The notes under the pieces were generated by a model that was not told where the DNA came from, did not search any database, and saw only the letters and a list, made by a program, of their open reading frames with translations. The translations under genes and the position numbers were made by a program. Below, piece after piece: positions 27,980 to 37,184 of a stretch of 64,000 bases of DNA. The stretch comes from Methanolobus sediminis (GTDB lineage Archaea; Halobacteriota; Methanosarcinia; Methanosarcinales; Methanosarcinaceae). Numbering within the stretch: position 1 is the first letter of the stretch; the number at the start of each line of letters is the position of its first letter. The stretch is from NCBI RefSeq assembly GCF_031312595.1, contig NZ_CP133592.1:124001-188000 (forward strand), given 5' to 3'.

Positions 27980-28869
27980 GTGACGTACTTTCCTGCAAAT
28001 ATGAATACTGACCACATAATAGGTTCAAATGCTGCGAAGATGTAAGATGTGTATTCTTTTCTGGACCTTACAACCCTGTTAATGTAGCTTACAGCGTAAT
28101 AGAACATTGGGATGACCGCAAGTGTGAAAACTGGCAGAAGACCCAGTACAACACAACCCAGTATGAAGATAATTGACACATAGTTGATAAGTCTGAGAAT
28201 GAATGGGTATTTTCTATCACCGAGAATTGCAGGGACTGTCAGAAGACCATCTTTACGGTCGCCTTCCATGTCTCTTACATCAAAGAGTATCTGGATATTC
28301 ATCATGCGAATGAAAACAAAGAGTGAAAGCATCATTGCACCGTATGTGACTGGTATTGAATAGTAGACGAATGCAAAAATTGCCATGAATGCCCAGACAA
28401 TGGAAACAAACACATTCTTGAATGCCGGGATCTTTTTTGTAAGCTTCTTAAAGTGGCTTCCATAAAGAAGACCAAGAATCAGGATTGACATTCCTATTGC
28501 GGTTATGATAATTGATGTGAAAATCATCATTACAGTGAAAAGTACCAGAGATGCGATAATAACTGTGCACTTGCTCTTGTTCTTACATAATAGATACTTT
28601 GCACGACTGCTGTTTGTAACCTCATCAGTGGATGCACCCTGTGTGTAGTCATAAAGATAAATTGCGTAAAACAGAAGATATGTCACAATGAGAATATCCC
28701 AGCTTACATGGATCATAAACAGAATGGAGCAAGCCATTACAACAGAAACTGATCCTATAGCGAAGAGATGGCCACCAAACACCAGTTCTCTCCAAAGCAC
28801 ATTCATAAGCATTACGATATCATTTCTAAATCCTAATCCGGAACCGACTGCATGTACATGAGAACTCAT
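27961..28869 (-). CDS. UbiA-family prenyltransferase-like membrane protein
   Basis: The 302-residue protein has about eight to nine transmembrane helices. The second aspartate motif of UbiA enzymes is present (DVRDMEGDRKDG), while the first is altered (YDYTQGASTDE in place of NDxxDxxxD). UbiA enzymes transfer prenyl chains to aromatic rings, sugars or, in archaea, to geranylgeranylglyceryl phosphate. The altered first motif argues against assigning a specific archaeal lipid step. No clear ribosome site precedes the ATG at 28869; an internal Met near residue 22 is an alternative start. No adjacent gene indicates a pathway. Confidence 0.75.
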   Translation of the reverse strand: MSSHVHAVGSGLGFRNDIVMLMNVLWRELVFGGHLFAIGSVSVVMACSILFMIHVSWDILIVTYLLFYAIYLYDYTQGASTDEVTNSSRAKYLLCKNKSKCTVIIASLVLFTVMMIFTSIIITAIGMSILILGLLYGSHFKKLTKKIPAFKNVFVSIVWAFMAIFAFVYYSIPVTYGAMMLSLFVFIRMMNIQILFDVRDMEGDRKDGLLTVPAILGDRKYPFILRLINYVSIIFILGCVVLGLLPVFTLAVIPMFYYAVSYINRVVRSRKEYTSYIFAAFEPIMWSVFIFAGKYVTMLSIF

Positions 28870-29239
28870 AAAAGTTGATAGCTTTGGACACGCATGTTAA
28901 TATAATGAATATAAATGCAAATATATATTAAAAATTGTGAACATTTAGTATATACCAATGAACATACTCTACTTGAATAAGTATCTACGGATAAGCAAGG
29001 GAAAAAATAAAAATTTAAGCTAAGTTCTGCAATTGAATATGCAGATAACGCAAAGATACACAGAAATTGCACAGCATTGTAGGATAGAAAACTTACATTC
29101 TTACAATACCTTTAATTACCAGTACCGTTTAATTATAAAACAAATACAATATAATTAATCGTATTTCTTGATACCTTGAACATCATCAAATAATTAGAGA
29201 TTCACTATAAAATCAAATTATTCATCCAGCGGTGAAACA
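28870..29239. other. Gene-free divergent intergenic region
   Basis: These 370 bases between the UbiA-family gene and the pilus ATPase are strongly AT-rich with several TATA-like stretches. A 68-codon minus-strand frame overlaps the UbiA-family start, has no ribosome site and an unlikely composition, and is not called. No repeat or hairpin stood out. Confidence 0.4.
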
Positions 29240-31327
29240 ATGGCCGATGATCAATCTAATATTTCTGAGGAAGAATCTTCCACCCATAACAAAAATAAAA
29301 AAGACAATCATGAAGAAGTTTCCAGTGATCCGGAAACTGACGATGAAATCCTTAACACGGACATAATGAAGGAAATGTCGGAAATTGAGAAAGAAAGAGA
29401 TAAATTCGAGAAGGATTTTGCTCAACTGCTTAGTGCAACTGAAGCCATAACCGATGAAGATAATGAGGATCAGAGAGAAGAAGAGGAAAGTGATGAAGAT
29501 TTTGGGATTTTACTTCCAAAATCACCAAATTTCGGACCTTCAAAGCCACTAATCACTGGAATTGATGAGGAAAAAGCTCCTGAGCCAATTAAAGAAGAAG
29601 TAAGTATAGAAAAGGAAGATGAAGATGATACCGGCAAAGAAGAAATTGAAAGTATCGTGCCGGAAGAAGAATTAATTTCCTCAGAGGCTACGGAATTAGA
29701 AACTGAAGAAGAAGCTCCGAAAGAACAGGAAAAAGCGGAAGAAAAAGACGAGAAGCTTGGATTTGTTGACAAGATCAAAAACCTTTTCAAACAAACAGAA
29801 GATGAGATCGAGCCGTATGACCCGGAGATTCACGGACCTATTACCGAGTTCAAAGGTGTGGAAGGATACGAAGAAGTTGAACGCTACTGGGTAAATGAAC
29901 CGTATGCATTCATAGTTATCTTATTCAACGAAGACCGCAACGGTCACCTTTACTACATAGTAGAACCTGAACTTACTGATTTTGAACATACTTTCCTTCT
30001 TGAAATAAAGGATAGATTAAGAGATGTGCTTCTTGTGGAAGAGATACGTGAGGAAGAGGATGACAAGGAAGCTGTGCTTGACTCGAAGATCAGGTCCATT
30101 ATTAAGGATTACACTATCGAAATTACACCGCCGATGCTGGCAAAGATCTCATATTTCATTAAGAGGGACTTCGTCAGGTTCGGAAAGATCGATGCCCTGA
30201 TGATGGATGACTCCATTGAAGATGTGTCCGGCAATGGCCATGACGTGCCAATTTTCCTTTATCACAGGGCACACACGAATATCGCAACCAATGTCATCTA
30301 TGAAGAGGATGAACTGAACTCTTTCATCATCCAGATGGCCCAGAGAAGTGGTAAGCATATATCAGTTGCAGAACCTATGGTTGACGCAACCATGCCGGAT
30401 GGGTCCAGGATCCAGATGACACTGGGTACAAGTGTTACAGCACACGGTAGTACATTTACTATCCGTAAGTTCAGTGATACACCAATAACACCTGTGGACC
30501 TTATCAAATGGGGAACCTTCTCCTCAGAATCTATGGCATATCTCTGGCTCTGTATTGAGAACAACAAGAGTCTGATCTATGCAGGAGGTACTGCATCAGG
30601 TAAGACTTCATCACTTAACGCGGTTTCACTCTTTATTCCTGAAAAAGCCAAGGTCATCACCCTTGAAGATACAAGAGAACTCAAACTCCCACATCCAAAC
30701 TGGATCCCCAGTGTTACAAGGGATTCCTTCACCGCAGATGAAAGGGGAGCTGTTGATATGTATGACCTGCTAAAAGCAGCCCTGAGGCAGAGACCTGAGT
30801 TCCTGCTTGTGGGTGAGGTAAGAGGTAAGGAAGCACTCACACTTTTCCAGGCAATGTCAACAGGACACACCACATTCTCAACAATGCATGCTGATTCTGT
30901 TGCATCTGCCATTCACAGACTTGAGAACCCCCCTATCAGTGTTCCACGTACAATGATCCAGGCACTGGATATCATGAGCATCCAGTCCCAGACATACACC
31001 CATGGTAAGCGTGTAAGAAGAAACATCAAGCTGGTAGAGATCGTTGACATCGATCCGAATACAAGGAACATCAGGACAAACGACATCTTTGTATGGGATT
31101 CAGAGTCGGACATGTTCATCCGTACAGGCGAATCAAAAGCCCTTTTCGACATCAAGATGAGGCGTGGTTGGGCACAGGGTAAGATAGATCAGGAATTGTA
31201 CTATCGTCAGAAGATCCTTGAATACATGGCAAACAACGGTATTACAGATTTCCAGGAGATCTCCGATATTATCAATGCTTACCAGTCCACACCGGAAAAG
31301 GTACTGAAAAAATTAAAACTGGTATAA
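29240..31327 (+). CDS. Type IV pilus/type II secretion-type motor ATPase
   Basis: The 695-residue protein has an unusual N-terminal region of about 170 residues that is very rich in Glu and Asp and probably disordered, followed by the archaeal GspE/TadA/FlaI-type ATPase: an N-terminal hexamer-forming part, VEDVSGNGHDVPIFLYH-like segments, Walker A YAGGTASGKTSS (near residue 448), Asp-box TLEDTRELKLPHPNW, Walker B FLLVGEVRG and the His box TMHADSV. It powers assembly of an archaeal type IV pilus-like filament. Its platform protein follows after 29 bases. No prepilin or prepilin peptidase gene is nearby. GCGGTG precedes the ATG. Confidence 0.9.
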   Translation: MADDQSNISEEESSTHNKNKKDNHEEVSSDPETDDEILNTDIMKEMSEIEKERDKFEKDFAQLLSATEAITDEDNEDQREEEESDEDFGILLPKSPNFGPSKPLITGIDEEKAPEPIKEEVSIEKEDEDDTGKEEIESIVPEEELISSEATELETEEEAPKEQEKAEEKDEKLGFVDKIKNLFKQTEDEIEPYDPEIHGPITEFKGVEGYEEVERYWVNEPYAFIVILFNEDRNGHLYYIVEPELTDFEHTFLLEIKDRLRDVLLVEEIREEEDDKEAVLDSKIRSIIKDYTIEITPPMLAKISYFIKRDFVRFGKIDALMMDDSIEDVSGNGHDVPIFLYHRAHTNIATNVIYEEDELNSFIIQMAQRSGKHISVAEPMVDATMPDGSRIQMTLGTSVTAHGSTFTIRKFSDTPITPVDLIKWGTFSSESMAYLWLCIENNKSLIYAGGTASGKTSSLNAVSLFIPEKAKVITLEDTRELKLPHPNWIPSVTRDSFTADERGAVDMYDLLKAALRQRPEFLLVGEVRGKEALTLFQAMSTGHTTFSTMHADSVASAIHRLENPPISVPRTMIQALDIMSIQSQTYTHGKRVRRNIKLVEIVDIDPNTRNIRTNDIFVWDSESDMFIRTGESKALFDIKMRRGWAQGKIDQELYYRQKILEYMANNGITDFQEISDIINAYQSTPEKVLKKLKLV

Positions 31328-31356
31328 CACTGGTGTGAAAAACTGGGTGTGATAAT

Positions 31357-33570
31357 GTGACTGAGATAAAGGAAAGTTCTGAGATACTGACAGAAGATAT
31401 CCCTGAAGATATTATCGAGGAGATTGGTGAAGAGGATGTATCTGCTGAAACCCGGACAGCTCAGAACCCGGTAAGCGATGATAAGAAGGGAAAAAATAAG
31501 AAAAATAAGTCTAAAAAATCTAAAAAACCAAATAATGGTTTTGATTTCGATCATTACGTGAAGAAAGCTGGAATTTACCTGGAGATATTTAAAAGAATAC
31601 CTTATGTGCTTATTGGCGATAAGATCAAAGCCAAAAGCTATGAGAATCTTCAACTACAGCTTAACCAGGCACGTATTCCTATTTCTCATGAGATGTACAT
31701 CTCAAATGCAATCTTCTATTCCCTTGTTGCAGGCATTGCAGGTGCCCTTATAGGATTATTCCTTACATACACTGTTGTTGTCCTTGTAGGATTGCCTGAA
31801 CAACTGACAAACCTAACATTCAGCCCCAGGTTTGCATGGCTACTGGCCTTCAAGGAATTATTTGTTGGTGTATTCATCACGGCTATTTTCATGGTAGGCA
31901 TGGGAGGAGTTGTTTATGCACTTTTCATGCTCCTGCCAGGATTCCAGGCAAGCGAAAGAAAAGCCAAGATAGATATGCAGCTACCTTATGCTGTTACATT
32001 TATGTACGCCCTTAGTAAAGGCGGAATGAATATTATTGATGTGTTCAGAGCACTTGCAAGGTCTGAGGACACATATGGAGAAGTGTCCAAGGAAATTGAT
32101 TCCATAGTAAGGGATATGGATTATTTCGGACATGACCTGAGAACCGCACTTTCAAGTGCTTCTGAAACAACACCCTCTGATAGATTCCAAGATCTTATGT
32201 ATAACCTTCTTACTGTTATTGACAGTGGAGGAAATATACCTAACTATTTCCGCGACAAATCAGAACAATATCTTGTCAAGGCAGAAGTCGACCAGAAAGG
32301 ATTCCTTGAAACCCTGGGACTGCTGGCAGAATCATATGTCACTGCCTTTGTAGCTGGCCCCCTTTTCATTATTATCATGGGAGTCATGATGGCTGTCATG
32401 GGCTCAGGAACTACCACCATGGTATATGCCATCATCTACGCAGTATTGCCTATTGGTTCCATAATGTTCGTTGTGATGATCAGTATTATCACACCGACTG
32501 AGCTTGGTGAACCTAAACTGCTACCTACAAATGAAACTCTGGACCACGGAATACCGGATGTTCCAGGTAATCTGGAGCAGGTTTATAATGAAGATGGTGA
32601 ACTCATTGGTGAAACAGAAGAGAAAATCCGCAATAGAGGTTATTTCGAAGGTTTCATCAAATCCAAGAAATCTCTTGCATTGAAGAGTATAGCATTGAAT
32701 CCTCTGCAGCCAATGCTTAAGGAACCACTTACTACGCTTGCAATCACAATCCCACTGGCTCTGCTTGTAATCCTTGTGCCCATACTAATGGACATGAACA
32801 GAATACGTGATCCAGCCTACTTCATTGATTTTATTGACGATAAGATAGTATTTGCAATCTTTATAATCATTGTACCACTCTCTATATTCCATGAGATAAA
32901 GGCCAGAAGAAAAAGAAAGCTGGAGAATAGCTTCCCGGATTTCATGAAAAAGCTTGCCAGCACCAACGAAACTGGTATGACGCTCAGGGATTCCATCAGA
33001 CTTATGGCCAAATCCGATACAGATTCTATTAGCAAAGAGATTAAGAAAATCTGGCGTGATATCTTCTGGGGACTTGAGATCAACGATGCATTGATACGAT
33101 TTGCAAATCGTCTGAGAACTCAGGTTGTCACAAGGTCACTTTCACTTATAACAAAAGCCAATGAATCCAGTGGAGATATCGGTGAAGTCCTTATGGTTGC
33201 TGCAAGGGATGCAGCATCCGAGCAGGGAATGAAAAGGGAACGTGGTATGAGCATGATGATCTACATTGTCATCATCTATATATCGTTCTTCGTCTTTGTC
33301 GGAGTTATATTTGTTATTTCCACAACCTTCCTTACCGAGATGGCAGCAGCCGGAGAACAGATGGCAGCTTCAGGCTCACAGACAGGAGGATTCCTCGGAA
33401 GCTTTGACCTTGAGGCATACACACGTCTGTTCAAGCACGCATCCATTATCCAGGGACTTAGCTCAGGACTCATGGCAGGTGCAATGGGAGAAGGGAATGT
33501 AATGTCCGGTCTGAAGCATTCTACCATTATGATAGCCATTGGATACATAATATTCACGCTTTTCGTGTGA
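31357..33570 (+). CDS. Type IV pilus/type II secretion-type membrane platform protein
   Basis: The 737-residue protein is the partner of the upstream ATPase. After an acidic, then Lys-rich, probably disordered N-terminus (about 1-60) come two T2SSF/TadC-like modules: cytosolic helical bundle about 190-310 with flanking helices, and a second about 500-640, each next to membrane segments (about 110-140, 170-200, 320-380, 450-475, 490-510, 640-665, 700-735). Two such modules are usual for archaeal FlaJ-like proteins. The GTG start at 31357 has only a weak ribosome site. Which filament it builds cannot be told from the window. Confidence 0.88.
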   Translation: MTEIKESSEILTEDIPEDIIEEIGEEDVSAETRTAQNPVSDDKKGKNKKNKSKKSKKPNNGFDFDHYVKKAGIYLEIFKRIPYVLIGDKIKAKSYENLQLQLNQARIPISHEMYISNAIFYSLVAGIAGALIGLFLTYTVVVLVGLPEQLTNLTFSPRFAWLLAFKELFVGVFITAIFMVGMGGVVYALFMLLPGFQASERKAKIDMQLPYAVTFMYALSKGGMNIIDVFRALARSEDTYGEVSKEIDSIVRDMDYFGHDLRTALSSASETTPSDRFQDLMYNLLTVIDSGGNIPNYFRDKSEQYLVKAEVDQKGFLETLGLLAESYVTAFVAGPLFIIIMGVMMAVMGSGTTTMVYAIIYAVLPIGSIMFVVMISIITPTELGEPKLLPTNETLDHGIPDVPGNLEQVYNEDGELIGETEEKIRNRGYFEGFIKSKKSLALKSIALNPLQPMLKEPLTTLAITIPLALLVILVPILMDMNRIRDPAYFIDFIDDKIVFAIFIIIVPLSIFHEIKARRKRKLENSFPDFMKKLASTNETGMTLRDSIRLMAKSDTDSISKEIKKIWRDIFWGLEINDALIRFANRLRTQVVTRSLSLITKANESSGDIGEVLMVAARDAASEQGMKRERGMSMMIYIVIIYISFFVFVGVIFVISTTFLTEMAAAGEQMAASGSQTGGFLGSFDLEAYTRLFKHASIIQGLSSGLMAGAMGEGNVMSGLKHSTIMIAIGYIIFTLFV

Positions 33571-33672
33571 TAGGACAAACATTATAGATTAAGCCAGGAA
33601 CTTAAACTTCTCCTGGCAAATACTTTTTTAGAATCAGGATCCTTTGTACTGATCAGCAGAGAGGATTTGTTC

Positions 33673-34344
33673 ATGAAAATAGCCGGATTAGATGAAGCTG
33701 GAAAGGGACCGGTAATAGGACCAATGTGCATCGGCGGGGTTATGATTGACGATGTAAAGGAAAGTACATTGAAGAATCTTGGAGTTGCCGACTCAAAGAA
33801 ACTCAGTCCTAAAAAGAGAGTGCATCTTGCAGGGCAGATAGAAAAGTATTCAGAAAATGTCTTTGTTTTAGAGATATCTGCTCAGCAGATAGATGAACTC
33901 AGAACCCTTATGAGTATGAATGACATTATGGTTCTTGCATTCTCAAAAGTGCTTGAACAGCTTCACCCTGAAACTGCATATGCTGATGCTGCTGATGTAA
34001 AAGAAGAAAGATTCGGTTTCAGGCTTCTGGAAGAATACAGGAAGAATAATCCTGAAAAAGCTGACAACATAACAATTGTTTCAAAGCACAAAGCAGATGC
34101 AAGTTATCCTATAGTATCTGCTGCATCAATCGTTGCCAAAGTTCGCAGGGACCAGCTTATAGAGGACTTAAAAGCTGAGAATGATGTGGATTTTGGAAGC
34201 GGATATCCTTCAGACCCAAAAACTAAGAAGTTCCTTGCTGACTGGTATGAGGAGCATGGAGAATTACCTGATTATGTGAGACATTCCTGGAAGACGGCGG
34301 AGAATGTTGTGAAGAATGCTGAAGCTGAAAATGATCAGGAATAA
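33673..34344 (+). CDS. rnhB: Ribonuclease HII
   Basis: RNase HII cuts RNA in RNA-DNA hybrids and single ribonucleotides in DNA. The 223-residue product has the catalytic start GLDEAGKGPVIGP with its DE pair, the DAADV acidic segment near residue 108 and the conserved KADASYPIVSAASIVAK block. I choose the ATG at 33673 because a GAGAGGA ribosome site lies 8 bases upstream; a TTG two codons earlier is in frame. The gene is followed by a short repeat element and stands alone. Confidence 0.95.
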   Translation: MKIAGLDEAGKGPVIGPMCIGGVMIDDVKESTLKNLGVADSKKLSPKKRVHLAGQIEKYSENVFVLEISAQQIDELRTLMSMNDIMVLAFSKVLEQLHPETAYADAADVKEERFGFRLLEEYRKNNPEKADNITIVSKHKADASYPIVSAASIVAKVRRDQLIEDLKAENDVDFGSGYPSDPKTKKFLADWYEEHGELPDYVRHSWKTAENVVKNAEAENDQE

Positions 34345-34363
34345 AGCAGCAAGAACAAAATAA

Positions 34364-34630
34364 GGCTCTGTAAAATCCCTGTTAATATGAATGACACAAA
34401 AATAGTCTTAAACCTAAAAATAAAGTAACCATACGCCGAAGGCGGCACATTCCGATACTTCTATACAGAAGATTGTGCCAAAGATTTTTGTATAGAGAGA
34501 GAATGACTTTTACAGACGTTTTGTGAAGAAAGTATTGCACAGACTATTTTGTTTTGTCTAATGGGAAAACGCCGGCTTCACCGGACCCTTCGGGATAACC
34601 CAAGTTATCCATGACCTACGATAAGAGCAG
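34364..34630 (+). mobile_element. Short non-autonomous element (copy B), right end missing
   Basis: The left end GGCTCTGTAAAATCC (34364-34378) resembles the terminal repeat of the other small elements. The interior from about 34379 to 34626 matches copy A at 11211-11500, with the best-conserved blocks being the CGCCGAAGGCG hairpin region (34434-34444) and the GGACCCTTCGGGA region (34583-34595). No matching right end is seen before purQ, so the copy looks truncated. No protein is encoded. The two copies lie 23 kb apart in the same orientation, each 3' of a gene. Confidence 0.6.
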
Positions 34631-34676
34631 GAAATAAAAATCAAATAAAAGTTAATTGAAATAAAAAAGAGTGGAA

Positions 34677-35372
34677 TCAATTTTTGGAGATGAACTCCAT
34701 CATTGATTCGAATATTCTGATACCGTCTTTTGAGCCGAGTATTTCCTCGGAAGCTCTTTCAGGGTGTGGCATCATACCAAGTACGTTCTTCTTTGCACTT
34801 ACAATGCCTGCAATGTTTTCCTGTGAGCCGTTAGGATTTGCCTCGTCTGTGACCTTACCTTCCTTGTCCACATATCTGAATGCAACCTGGCCGTTGTCCT
34901 CAAGTTTTGAAAGGGTTGCTTCGTCTGCATAGAAATTACCTTCCATGTGAGCGATAGGAATGCTGACAATCTCACCTTTTTTGAATTTCGATGTAAATGG
35001 TGTGTCAGTTGTCTCAACTCTTAGAAGTGTGGATTCACATTTGAATTTAGGATAGTTGTTGGTTGTGAGAGCTCCATCCAGCAAGCCGGATTCTGTGAGA
35101 ATCTGGAAACCGTTGCATATACCTATGACAGGTTTACCGGCTTCTGCAAGTGCTTTGATGGAATTCATGACAGGAGTACGTGCTGCGATGGCACCGGCCC
35201 TGAGGTAATCTCCGTATGAGAATCCTCCCGGAACAACTATTCCGTCAAAACGGGAAAGGTCTTCTTCCTTGTACCATACGAGTTCAGCGTCAACTCCAAG
35301 AACATCCTTTAAGACATGCAACACGTCAAGGTCACAATTGCTGCCACCAAACTGTACAATACCTATACTCAT
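34677..35372 (-). CDS. purQ: Phosphoribosylformylglycinamidine synthase subunit PurQ
   Basis: PurQ is the glutaminase that feeds ammonia to PurL in the fourth step of purine synthesis. The 231-residue product has the class I amidotransferase nucleophile Cys in VIGICNGFQIL, the His/Glu pair in MMPHPERA and the family start MSIGIVQFGGSNCD. Its ATG overlaps the stop of purS by 4 bases, so the two are translationally coupled. PurL is not in the window. Confidence 0.95.
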   Translation of the reverse strand: MSIGIVQFGGSNCDLDVLHVLKDVLGVDAELVWYKEEDLSRFDGIVVPGGFSYGDYLRAGAIAARTPVMNSIKALAEAGKPVIGICNGFQILTESGLLDGALTTNNYPKFKCESTLLRVETTDTPFTSKFKKGEIVSIPIAHMEGNFYADEATLSKLEDNGQVAFRYVDKEGKVTDEANPNGSQENIAGIVSAKKNVLGMMPHPERASEEILGSKDGIRIFESMMEFISKN

Positions 35373-35620
35373 TGCAGTTCCCTCAGAGATATTTCATAAT
35401 TATGGATGATCGGGTTTGCGATGAGCTTCTGGCACATCTGCTCGACTGTCTCTCTGGCATCATGGATGTTCTCTGCCTGAAGACCAATTGTGTATTTCTT
35501 TGCTGTTTTTACACTGTCGGTCTCATATCCTAAGTGCTCAAGTGCCCTTTTGATTGTTGTGCCTTCAGGGTCAAGCATACCGCTTTTAAGTTCAATGGTT
35601 ACATCTGCCTGATATTGCAT
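35369..35620 (-). CDS. purS: Phosphoribosylformylglycinamidine synthase subunit PurS
   Basis: The 83-residue protein has the PurS pattern MQYQADVTIELKSGMLDPEG, then VKTAKKYTIGL and a C-terminal MCQKLIANPIIHNYEI. PurS dimers bridge PurQ and PurL in the small-subunit type of FGAM synthase. It is the first gene of the purSQ pair. No unusual features. Confidence 0.94.
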   Translation of the reverse strand: MQYQADVTIELKSGMLDPEGTTIKRALEHLGYETDSVKTAKKYTIGLQAENIHDARETVEQMCQKLIANPIIHNYEISLRELQ

Positions 35621-35774
35621 TTGGAATCCTCATTTGATGATGTATATTGATAATAATATAACAGTTAACTAGGCAATTAATAATAACGCCTTATATTATA
35701 AGCTTTGCATTGAGACATGCCATTTCCAGTTCCTAAATACAAAAATGACAATGATAAAATCATAAAAAAGAATA

Positions 35775-36362
35775 TTATAAAAGCTCTTTTTTTGCATATA
35801 GCAAACGCTGAACCATTGTTATGTGTGTAAGGATAACGATCAGGACAATGGATTCCATAAGATAGCCGCTAAGTGAACCTGCAACAAGGATGATCATACG
35901 CTCCGGTCTTTCGGCAATACCGATATTCATTGAAGCTACTCCTGCGCTTTCCGCTCTGGAACGCACGTAACTCACAAGGTACGAGCCCATGATGGCAAAG
36001 ACGACCCAGAACCACAGTGGCACTGAGAACAAGCTGGTCTGGACGATAGCACCGGTAACTGAACCGTAAATGATACCAGCAAATATGATTGCATCTGCAT
36101 ACCTGTCACATACGGAATCCAGTACAGCCCCGAATATTGTCATACGACCTTTTGCCCGTGCAACGGCACCGTCTATCATATCAAAAAAACCGCTGAAAAG
36201 GATAAGTAAACCTCCTGTTATAAGGTCACCTGTCGCGAAAACAAATGCAGCCCAGACACTAATCAGAAGACCGATTATGGTGAGCGAATTTGGAGATAAT
36301 GGGATCCATTTCACAAATGGTAATATCGAAGACCTGATAGTATCTTTAAGTTCACTGAACAT
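35775..36362 (-). CDS. CDP-alcohol phosphatidyltransferase, probable archaetidylinositol phosphate synthase
   Basis: The 195-residue membrane enzyme has about six helices and the full CDP-alcohol phosphotransferase motif: DMIDGAVAR, then G eight residues later and the two spaced Asp residues in DSVCDRYAD. In archaea this family makes archaetidylinositol phosphate, archaetidylserine or archaetidylglycerol phosphate. The sequence and length fit the archaetidylinositol phosphate synthase group best, but I cannot separate substrates with certainty. A GAGGA ribosome site precedes the ATG. It is divergent from a small unknown gene. Confidence 0.8.
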   Translation of the reverse strand: MFSELKDTIRSSILPFVKWIPLSPNSLTIIGLLISVWAAFVFATGDLITGGLLILFSGFFDMIDGAVARAKGRMTIFGAVLDSVCDRYADAIIFAGIIYGSVTGAIVQTSLFSVPLWFWVVFAIMGSYLVSYVRSRAESAGVASMNIGIAERPERMIILVAGSLSGYLMESIVLIVILTHITMVQRLLYAKKELL

Positions 36363-36626
36363 TATATTCCTCTATCCTGTAACTGTTGTAACTATTTAGA
36401 ATCTCATTCTATTTCATCTGTTGCATTTTATGAAATTAAAATGCACAGAGTAAATAGAGTTCCTCATTATGATGATAATCATTAGATAGTATAGTAGAGA
36501 AAATAATATATACTAATTTGAGAAAGCATTAATTGCAGTTAGTAATTTCACAGGATAGGAATAGATCAATTTGTGAAAATACCTGGGGTGTTGTACCCGT
36601 TCTATTAAAAAAATCGAGGAAAGCAA

Positions 36627-37013
36627 ATGAAGACCGAACGTAAGATTCTGGTGTGCGAGAACGGAAAACTGGTACTTAGAAAAATATCACTTGCCTACAC
36701 GGACTCTAATGGGGGGACCGCATATTTGTTCGAGCCTGAAAAAAAGGCAGAGAACACGACAGAGAACTATTACGAACGCATAGAGAACAATTTCCTGCTC
36801 ATTGGTCTTCTCAGGAAAGCTGATATGTCAAAACTCAGCAATGAAGAGGTTCAGGCTCTTATGCTCAAAAAGCATGAAAAAGAAGATACTTTCCTCAGGG
36901 CTGGGAGAGCCAACGGATACAACCTTGGACTTGACATGGACCCTGATGATATCTTGAGATTCTACATCTCACTTTCACCCGAAGAACGCGTTGCTCTGGA
37001 ATGTAAGCCCTGA
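36627..37013 (+). CDS. Unrecognised small soluble protein
   Basis: I do not recognise this 128-residue protein. It has no signal peptide or membrane helix. The N-terminal 45 residues look beta-rich (RKILVCENGKLVLRKISLAY), the middle is helical and charged, and the end includes MDPDDILRFYISLSPEERVAL. The ribosome site GAGGAAAG and a TATA-like TAATATATACTAAT about 115 bases upstream support expression. A T-rich tail follows the stop. It stands alone between two unrelated genes, so context gives no function. Confidence 0.6.
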   Translation: MKTERKILVCENGKLVLRKISLAYTDSNGGTAYLFEPEKKAENTTENYYERIENNFLLIGLLRKADMSKLSNEEVQALMLKKHEKEDTFLRAGRANGYNLGLDMDPDDILRFYISLSPEERVALECKP

Positions 37014-37184
37014 GCACATTTTTCTTTAACTTTATTTTTTAACTTACATTTATTTTGTTATTATTTTGTTTATTCTGTTAGAATAATCCTCTCTTTTTCA
37101 TTTTTTATTATTTTACACCACAATACTCAAAGTATTTATCAGGCTAACACCTCTTTGAACTAAAAACAGGTCACCGATCAGAAT

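Noticed and set aside
28866-29072. Small gene upstream of the UbiA-family gene
   Set aside because: No ribosome site, tyrosine/isoleucine/cysteine-rich translation typical of AT-rich spacer.
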